Of a DNA stretch of 64,000 bases, positions 56,631-64,000 are shown in pieces (position 1 is the first letter of the stretch; each line of letters starts with the position of its first letter). The DNA comes from Ariolimax columbianus (lineage: Eukaryota; Mollusca; Gastropoda; Stylommatophora; Arionidae): positions 103,588,138 to 103,652,137 of the forward strand of contig JAVGWX010000007.1 of assembly GCA_036924085.1 (NCBI GenBank), in the 5' to 3' direction. Position numbers and translations under genes: made by a program. Below the pieces are notes generated by a model. The model searched no databases. It saw only the letters and a list, made by a program, of their open reading frames with translations, and was not told where the DNA came from.

Positions 56631-58365
56631 TCTGTTCTCTGGTACAATCAACCTGTTTCTCTGATCTCTGGTACAATCAACTTGTTTCTCTGATCTCTGG
56701 TACAATAAACTTGTTTCTCTGATCTCTGGTACAATCAACTTGTTTCTCTGATCTCTGGTACAATAAACTTGTTTCTCTGATCTCTAGTACAATCAACTTG
56801 TTTCTCTGATCTCTGGTACAATCAACTTGTTTCACTGATCTCTGGTGCAATCAAAGTATTTCTCTGATCTCTGGTACAATCAACTTGTTTCTCTTATCTC
56901 TGGTACAATTAACTTGCTTCTCTGATCTCTGGTACAATCACCTTGTTTCTCTTATCTCTGATCTCTGGTACAATCAACTTGTTTCTCTGATCTCTGGTAT
57001 AATCAACTTGTTTCTCTGATCTCTGGTACAATAAACTTGTTTCTCTGATCTCTAGTACAATCAACTTGTTTCTCTGATCTCTGGTACAATCAACTTGTTT
57101 CTCTGATCTCTGGTACAATCAACTTGTTTCTCTGATCTCTGGTACAATCAACTTTTCTCGGATCTTTGACCTCTGGTGCAATCAACGTATTTCTCTGATC
57201 TCTGGTACAATCAACTTGTTTCTCTGATCTCTGATCTCTGGTGCAATCAACTTGTTTCTCTTATCTCTGATCTCTGGTATAATCAACTTGTTTCTCTTAT
57301 ATCTCGTACAATCAACTTGTTTCTCTGATCTCTGTTACAATCACCTTGTTTCTCTTATCTCTGATCTCTGGTACAATCAACTTGTTTCTCTGATCTCTGG
57401 TATAATCTTGTTTCTCTAATCTCTAGTACCATCACCTTGTTTCTCTGATCTCTGGTACAATCCACTTGTTTCTCTGATCTCTGATCTCTGGTACAATCAA
57501 CTTGTTTCTCTGATCTCTGGTATAATCTTGTTTCTCTAATCTCTAGTACCATCACCTTGTTTCTCTGATCTCTGGTACAATCCACTTGTTTCTCTGATCT
57601 CTGATCTCTGAAACAATCAACTTGTATCTCTGATCTCTGACCTTTGGTGCAATCAACTTCTTTCTCTTATCTCTGATACAATCAACTTGTTTCTCTGATT
57701 TCTGATCTCTGGTTCAATCAACTTGTTTCACTGATCTCTGGTACAATCAATTTGTTTTTCTGATCTCTGGTACAATCAACTTGTTTCTCTGATCTATGGT
57801 ACAATCATGTTGTTTCTCTGATCTCTGATCTCTGGTACAATCAACTTGTTTCTCTGATATCTGCTCTCTGGTACAATCAACTTGTTTCTCTGCTCTCTAA
57901 TCTCTGGTACAATCAACTTGTTTCTCTGATATCTAATCTCTGGTACAATCAACTAGTTTCTCTGATCTCTGATCTCTGAAACAATCAAATTGTTTCTCTG
58001 ATCTCTGACCTCTGGTGCAATTAACTTGTTTCTCTTATCTCTGATACAATCAACTTGTATCTCTGATCTCTGATCTTTTGTACAATCAACTTGTTTCTCT
58101 GATCTCTGGTACAATCAACTTGTTTCTCTGATCTCTGATCTCTGGTACAATCAACTTGTTTCTCTGATCTCTGGTACAATCAACTTGTTTCTCTGATCTC
58201 TGATCTCTGGTACAATCAACTTGTTTCTCTGACCTCTGGTACAATCAACGTGTTTCTCTGATCTCTGACGTCTGGTACAATCAACTTGTTTCTCTGACCT
58301 CTGGTACAATCAACTTGTTTCTCTGACCTCTGGTACAATCAATTTGTTTCTCTGTCAATTCGGGT
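56630..58365. repeat. 29-bp minisatellite, about 58 copies
   Basis: Unit cttgtttctctgatctctgg followed by tacaatcaa. Many units contain an extra seven bases (gatctct duplicated), so one array mixes 29- and 36-base units. Confidence 0.95.
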
Positions 58366-59040
58366 CATCTGATTTACATTGTTGACTTATAAAAAGCACA
58401 CACTTCTATAGATACAGGTCAGCCTACGCTCCTGTTGTGGTGGTGTGACGTAATCATCAGCTGAGATGAAGTTTGCCTACAAGAAAGTCGCCAAACTAAC
58501 AACAAATATACAGCCAAATGTGTTTATCCTTTATAAAACATAACTTTTTAGTTAACCATAAAAAGTGGGATAACTATATACTTCACTACACAAACACAAA
58601 CACGCATTTTTGTTGTTGCTTAAATGTTTGCCTCACTAGTTTCCACTTGCGGAGGCGCGCGCATTCCACCCCAGACCGTAGTCCATTGGGCGATATCAGG
58701 AAGCATAAACCAGTGCTTGGATGCATGTGTGCGTCTGTATGTACCTATGTTAGGTTTGTGCGTCCTCACAATGATTTCATTAAAGGAGATGACGTGCGGA
58801 CGTGCCAGGAATCTGGTAGCCTGGATAATACATACGAGTACAAACTAATCTCTTATCTCCCTCCCTCCCTCGCTACCTCATCTAACCTTCAGCCAAGACA
58901 CAATGGCCTCGATAACGTCTGACTCTCGTGTAAGCTTTCATCACCGTCCTCATGTCGAGGTATTGCGGTCGACCATTGTTCCAGATAGGGTTATTGAGAT
59001 ATTTCACCAGTTTATTTGTGTGGCCCTGATAACACGACCT
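58366..59040. other. Unique spacer, no gene established
   Basis: A 134-codon plus-strand frame at 58,518-58,922 has no recognisable domain and no splice context. Confidence 0.35.
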
Positions 59041-59119
59041 ATTTGTGTGGCCCTGATATGATGACCTATTTGTGTCGCTCTGACATTCATTTGATCTCTT
59101 CCACCTATAATAAAACTGT

Positions 59120-59405
59120 GACATCTTTCCTCACACATTATGACAGTGAAAGGTCTCCCTTCACATAATGTGTCAGTGATAGGTCTCCCTCTATTATAAT
59201 GGGACATTGATATCTCCCCTTACATTATGTGTAAGTGATAGATCTCCCCTCACACAATTTTTCAGTGAAAGGTCTCCCCGTCACACAATGTGGCAGTGAA
59301 AGGTCCCCCCCTCACACAATGTGGCAGTGAAAGGTCTCCCCCTCACACAATGTGGCAGTGAAAGGTCTCCCCCTCACACAATGTGGCAGTGAAAGGTCTC
59401 CCCCG
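59120..59405. repeat. 31-bp minisatellite, about 9 copies
   Basis: Unit cctcacacaatgtggcagtg followed by aaaggtctccc, diverged on the left. It ends where the 5' region of the RTE-type LINE begins. Confidence 0.9.
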
Positions 59406-59682
59406 CACTGCCCCCTCTCTAACCACCTCAACCACAACTACCCAATTTCTCAAACCTTACTCACACAACTACCTCCTCTCTCCCATCACACCCACACAAC
59501 TACAAAACACTCCTTACATACCCCCTCCCTGGGGGAGGAACCTACCTCCTACCAGGCGCGTCAGCAGGGTTGCGGATTGCTGAAAGGCCTCCTAATTTGG
59601 AGGTTAGCTGCGAATAAATAAGCAGCCGTGGACAAAAACGGGTCGGCAGGCATGGAGGCTGTAAGGAGGCAGCCCCTCCACC

Positions 59683-60960
59683 ATGCAAAGACAAAACAGG
59701 CTAATCACCTGTTTGTCTTTAAAAAAAACGATTACAAGTCAAAACATAGAGAAAACCGGACTGACCTCAACGGCGACGAACAGGCGAGAAATAAGGACCA
59801 CGATCCACGGAACAAGGAATGTACGAAGTATAAACGGAAAAGAACATGAACTAATAAAGGAAATTAAGAGAGCAAAATTGACAGTCCTGGCACTTACAGA
59901 AACAAAGAAAAAGGGACAGGGCGTTTTGGGCCATGACGGCAACATGCTATACTACAGCGGAGTTCCCATGAGTGAACGAGCCAGGGCAGGGGTTTGTTCT
60001 ATAGTGAATGGTAACAACAAAGCAAACATTAAAAGATGGAAGTTCATTTCAGAACGACTGATGGTTCTAAGTCTACAAGAGGAGGATAGTCAAATGGATA
60101 TCGTCACTGTGTATGCACCAAACGAAGATGAGAGCACTGACATAAAAGATGAATTTTATGAGCTCCTTCAAAGGACCGTTGACGATTGCCATAATGAAAT
60201 ACTTCTCCTTGGAGACTTCAATGCAAGAGTTGGAAACGACTATTCTAGATGGGATGGAGTGATCGGTAGGTATGGAGAAGATGTCTTACATGACAATGGA
60301 AAACGACTGCTAAGATTCTGCAGAGAACAAAACCTTGTCATTACAAATACAAGGTTTCCACACAAGCGTATCCATGCCTACACAAGATGCGAGCCGGCAA
60401 GAAATGAAAGATCTATAATTGACCATGCGATAGTGAGGAAAACTGATTTCAAGCATGTAAAGGATGCTAGAGTGTTAAGAGGACCAGAGATAGAAAGCGA
60501 CCACTACCTAGTTAAAATAAAGAGAGAAATTGAAAAACACTATCCAGCCAGGCAACACCCATCAGCAAGCATGAAACATAATACACGAGGAGAAAATAAA
60601 ATTAAGGCTTACAAACTACGAGAACCAGATGTTAAGAGGAGATACCAAGGGCTCAAAACAACAGCAATAGAAAGGATAGAGGAATCTGAAGAAGATATGG
60701 AAATGCTTTGGGTAAAATTCAAAGACATCATCAAAGAGGCTGCAGCAGAGGCATGCGGTCAAACCAAAGAGAAAAAGAAGAGAAAAAGTACACCATGGTG
60801 GACAGAAGAAGTGAACAGAATAATACGAGAAAAGAAAAAGGTATGGAAGCAATACCTAGGGGCTAGGAATGTTGAAGAACAAACAAAGAAATATAAAGAA
60901 TATGTAAATTTTAGAACAGAAACAAAGAAGACTGTGATCAAGATCAAACAGAAATCCTAG
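59683..60960 (+). pseudogene. RTE-type LINE endonuclease segment
   Basis: A 425-codon open stretch carrying the APE endonuclease and the linker to the reverse transcriptase. The expected start motif GTWNVRS appears as GTRNVRS, so one tryptophan is lost. The frame ends at TAG 60,958-60,960 and continues after a shift at 61,031. In an intact element it would nick target DNA to prime reverse transcription. Confidence 0.85.
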
Positions 60961-61030
60961 GAAGAATTTGGAGAGAAACTAAAATAATGCTGGAGAAAAC
61001 CAGAAACTGTTCTACAAGACCTTAAAGAAC

Positions 61031-62754
61031 ATGAGGAAGGAAAAGGAATGCCCCCTGAAATTTGTTAAAGATAAACGAGGTGTGCTGTTGACTGCCCCAG
61101 AAGAGGTAATGAACAGATGGAAAGAATATTTCTCAGATCTCCTTGAAGTGGAGGAAAACCAAGCTCTGGAAGTAACAGTCCCAATTCAAGAAGAAGGAGC
61201 CATGGAGGGAAACAATAATATCACAATGGAAGAACTAAAGGCAGCATTGGAGAAAATTAAGATTGGTAAAGCAGCAGGACATGATAGTATAACACCAGAA
61301 ATGGTTAAATACATGGGAGCGGCAGGAGAGATGCTATTCATGAAGATTCTCAAGGCAGCTTGGCGCCACAAGAAGATACCAAGAGACTGGGAGGTTGCAA
61401 TAATAATACCAATATTTAAAAAGGGCGACAATCGACAATGTGAAAATCACAGAGGTATTTCCCTTCTCAGTGTCCCAGGGAAAGTCTACTCTAGGATTCT
61501 AGAACGGCGATTAAGAGGTCTAGCAGAGCCAAATATGGATGAAACTCAATGTGGGTTTTAGGGCAAACAGAAGAACTCAAGACCTTATCTTTACACTCAG
61601 ACAGCTAAGTGAAAAGGCTCTTGAATATGATAAACAGATGCATCTCTGCTTTTTGGATTTGGAGAAAGCATTTTATAAAGTTCCTTGGGACAAACTCTGG
61701 GAGTGCCTGACAAGGAAGAACATCCCAGGACGCCTGATCTCTGCCATACAGAGTTTCTATAAAACATGCAGAAATTATGTGCGGACATCAAAAGTCAGGA
61801 GAGTTCAAGACCACTAGCGGAGTAAGACAGGGGGACATTCTATCACCGTACCTTTTCATACTCCTCATGGATGAAGTCATCAAAGCCTGCAAGGAACGGA
61901 CAAAAAAGTATGAAGTAGGGTACTGGCAGATGAGACCAAGTTACATATCGGAATTAGCATTTGCAGACGATGTGGCACTGATCACGAAAACCGAAGCACA
62001 TCTCCAGATCAACTTGCAGGTCTGCAAAGAAGAGTTGAAGAAGAGAGGAATGCACATCAGCAACTCCAAAACAAAAACCATGGTGATCGCCAGAGATGAA
62101 AAGAGACATCAGATAACCCTGAGAACACGAGCACTGGAGCAGGTCAGCAACTTTAAATATCTAGGAGTGGTAATAGACAGCAGGGGAGGAATCAAAGAGG
62201 AGTTAACTGCACGAAGGGCAGCAGCAGGTAGACTGTTCCATGCAATAAACAGAGGTTTTCTTAGTAGAAGAGAAATAAGCAGGAAAACAAAGTTGGATGT
62301 AAACCGCTCGACCTATGTGCCTGTCCTGACATATGGATGTGAGTCATGGGCAATGACTACAGCTCAAGAAATGCAATTACACACTTCAGAAATGAGGTAC
62401 CTAAGAAAGGCGGTTCAGGTGACGAAAAGGGACAAGATCCGTAACCAGACAATAAGTAGCAATCTTGAAGTCCAACCCCTGCAGACACGAGTGGAGCAGT
62501 CCCAACTACAGTGGTTTGGCCATGTCTGTAGAATGGAAGAAGATCGGATACCAAAGCGGTCATGGGAGATCAAAAGTCAAGGACGCAGATCCCGAGGACG
62601 TCCCAAAGTACGTTGGAAAAACAACATACGACAGTCCATAAGTGATAGAGGGCTGGATTGGAAAGAAGCCAGGAAAAAGACGGCGGATAGAGCAGTGTGG
62701 CGTTCTCTTTGGCAAACCTCTACACCTTACGGTAGAAGAGGACCGACTAAGTAA
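61031..62754 (+). pseudogene. RTE-type LINE reverse-transcriptase segment, two frameshifts
   Basis: Three overlapping open stretches (61,031-61,561; 61,539-61,817; 61,777-62,754) together cover fingers, palm and the C-terminal region. The first break is an extra T in a TTTT run and the second an extra A in an AAAA run. All catalytic blocks, including FADD, are present, so the copy is young but dead. Confidence 0.88.
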
Positions 62755-62835
62755 GTACATACCCCCTCTCTCCCACCACACCCACACATCTACTCGCAAA
62801 CAAAACACTCCTTACATACCCTCTCTCTCCCCCTC

Positions 62836-63110
62836 GCTCACGTGGCGAGCGAGATGTAGAACGTAGATGATGAAGGAAAGAATATCTGGAATAAGTAGTG
62901 GACTTGAGTTGCCTTATATGTACAGCTCAATGAAAAATAAAACATCTATTTATAGATTGGTCAGCGCCCATGCTCCGCCAGCTCTTCCTGCTGTTTACTC
63001 ATTATAAGACGTCCCATTCAATAGAGCCAGGATGTCTGCTGGAAACTGGCACGTGCACTCAGGAGATAATCAATAGGGCTTAGCGTTAACTTCACAAATA
63101 TTGTGTTACC
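62836..63110. other. Unique spacer, no gene seen
   Basis: No coding or repeat signal. Confidence 0.5.
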
Positions 63111-63111
63111 A

Positions 63112-64000
63112 GGGTAGGTTTAGAGTGCTCGGACTGTGGGCTTGGTTTAGAGTGTTCGGACTGTGGGCTTGGTATGGAGTACTTGGAATGTGGGCTTGGT
63201 TTAGAGTACTCGGACTGTGGGCTTGGTTTGGAGTCATTGGACTGTGGGCTTGGTTTGGAGTACTTGGACTGTGGGCTTGGTTTGGAGTACTCGGACTGTG
63301 GGCTTGGTTTGGAGTACTCGGATTGTGGGCTTGGTTTGGAGTACTTGGACTGTGGGCTTGGTTTGGAGTACTCGGACTGTGGGCTTGGTTTGGAGTACTC
63401 GGACTGTGGGCTTGGTTTAGAGTACTTGGACTGTGGGCTTGGTATGGAGTACTTGGACTGTGGACTTGGTTTAGAGTACTTGGACTGTGGGCTTAGTTTG
63501 GAGTAATTGGAATGTGGGCTTGGTTTGGAGTACTCGGACTGTGGGCTTGGTAGGGAGTACTTGAACTGTGGGCTTGGTTTGGAGTACTCGGACTGTGGGC
63601 TTTGTTTTGGAGAACTAGGATTGTGGGCTTGGTTTGGAGTACTCGGACTGTGGGCTTGGTATGGAGTACTTGGACTGTGGGCTTGGTTTGGAGTAGTCGG
63701 GCTGTGGGCTTGGTATGGAGTAGTTGGACTGTGGGCTTGGTTTGGAGTACACGGACTGTGGGCTTGGCTTGGAGTACTCGGACTGTGGGCTAGGTTTAGA
63801 GTGCTCGAACTGTGGGCTTGTTTTGGAGTACTTGGACTGTGGGCTAGGCTTGGAGTACTCGGACTGTGGGCTAGGCTTAGAGTACTCGGACTGTGGGCTT
63901 GGCATGGAGTACGCGAACTGTGGCTAGGTGTGGAGTACTCGGACTGTGGGCTAGGTATGAAGTACTCGAACTGTGGCTAGGTGTGGAGTATTCGAAGTGT
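63112..64000. repeat. 27-bp minisatellite, about 33 copies, runs off the window
   Basis: Unit ggcttggtttggagtactcg followed by gactgtg. Open frames on both strands are artefacts. Confidence 0.95.

Larger units (their letters stand above)
59406..62835 (+). mobile_element. RTE-type LINE, nearly complete, inactive
   Basis: A non-LTR retrotransposon with an APE-type endonuclease followed by reverse transcriptase. Endonuclease motifs: LALTETK (Glu codon at 59,898), VTVYAPNED, LLLGDFNARVG (60,205-60,235), SIIDHAIV and ESDHYLVK (SDH at 60,496-60,504). RT motifs: IPIFKKGDNRQCENHRGISL, FLDLEKAFYKVPW (61,650-61,685), SGVRQGDILSPYLFILLMDE, LAFADDVALI (FADD at 61,960-61,971), FKYLGVVIDS and SRGRPKVRW, with the stop at 62,752-62,754. 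It is broken by a TAG at 60,958 and frameshifts near 60,980, 61,557 and 61,795. The 5' leader (about 59,465-59,530) and 3' region (about 62,757-62,830) share a direct repeat. Confidence 0.92.

Noticed and set aside
58518..58922. 134-codon plus-strand ORF as a host gene
   Set aside because: No recognisable domain, signal or splice context; within chance expectation for unique AT-rich DNA.
59406..62835. A cellular gene similar to craniofacial development protein 2
   Set aside because: Such names come from annotated RTE retrotransposon fragments. The order of endonuclease and reverse transcriptase, plus stops and frameshifts, shows a dead LINE.

Overview
This is animal nuclear DNA, most likely from an invertebrate. 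It has a spliced protein-coding gene with GT-AG introns, non-LTR retrotransposons, a mariner DNA transposon and a tRNA-related SINE candidate. About 50 different tandem arrays (minisatellites and microsatellites) cover, by my hand tally, a little over half of the 64 kb. The retroelement mix suggests a lophotrochozoan such as a mollusc, but that is inference. No bacterial genes, rRNA or CRISPR were seen.

One host gene can be assembled on the minus strand, running from 56,093 down to 25,822. It has five coding exons (55,914-56,093; 40,651-40,707; 34,241-34,363; 26,520-26,664; 25,822-25,907) of about 196 codons. The product is a four-transmembrane protein resembling TMEM196, which belongs to the broader CD20/MS4A-like tetraspan type. 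Its four introns total about 29.7 kb and consist almost entirely of tandem arrays plus nested transposons. A further exon-like segment lies at 5,484-5,542 on the same strand.

Layout. 1-2.6 kb: degenerate repeats, a 22-bp array and a CR1/Jockey-type LINE fragment. 2.6-25.6 kb: about 28 separate arrays with short unique spacers, a second LINE copy (12.2-13.2 kb) and a SINE candidate (8.7 kb). 25.8-56.1 kb: the TMEM196-like gene. Its intron 1 holds a LINE remnant at 47.4-47.9 kb, a second LINE (49.6-53.3 kb) split by a mariner element (49,849-52,557), and a minus-strand LINE tail at 53.9 kb. 56.6-58.4 kb: a 29-bp array upstream of the gene. 59.4-62.8 kb: a nearly complete but frameshifted RTE-type LINE. 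63.1-64.0 kb: a 27-bp array.

The main theme is how the arrays arise. Several contain recognisable pieces of functional sequence at one edge: a mariner transposase segment repeated 40 times in frame, LINE coding and LINE tail sequence, and exon ends with their 5' splice sites. The array next to exon 1 repeats a GTAAGT splice donor dozens of times on the transcribed strand. A 21-bp array at 34.4-38.6 kb shows higher-order repeats of about 1 kb.
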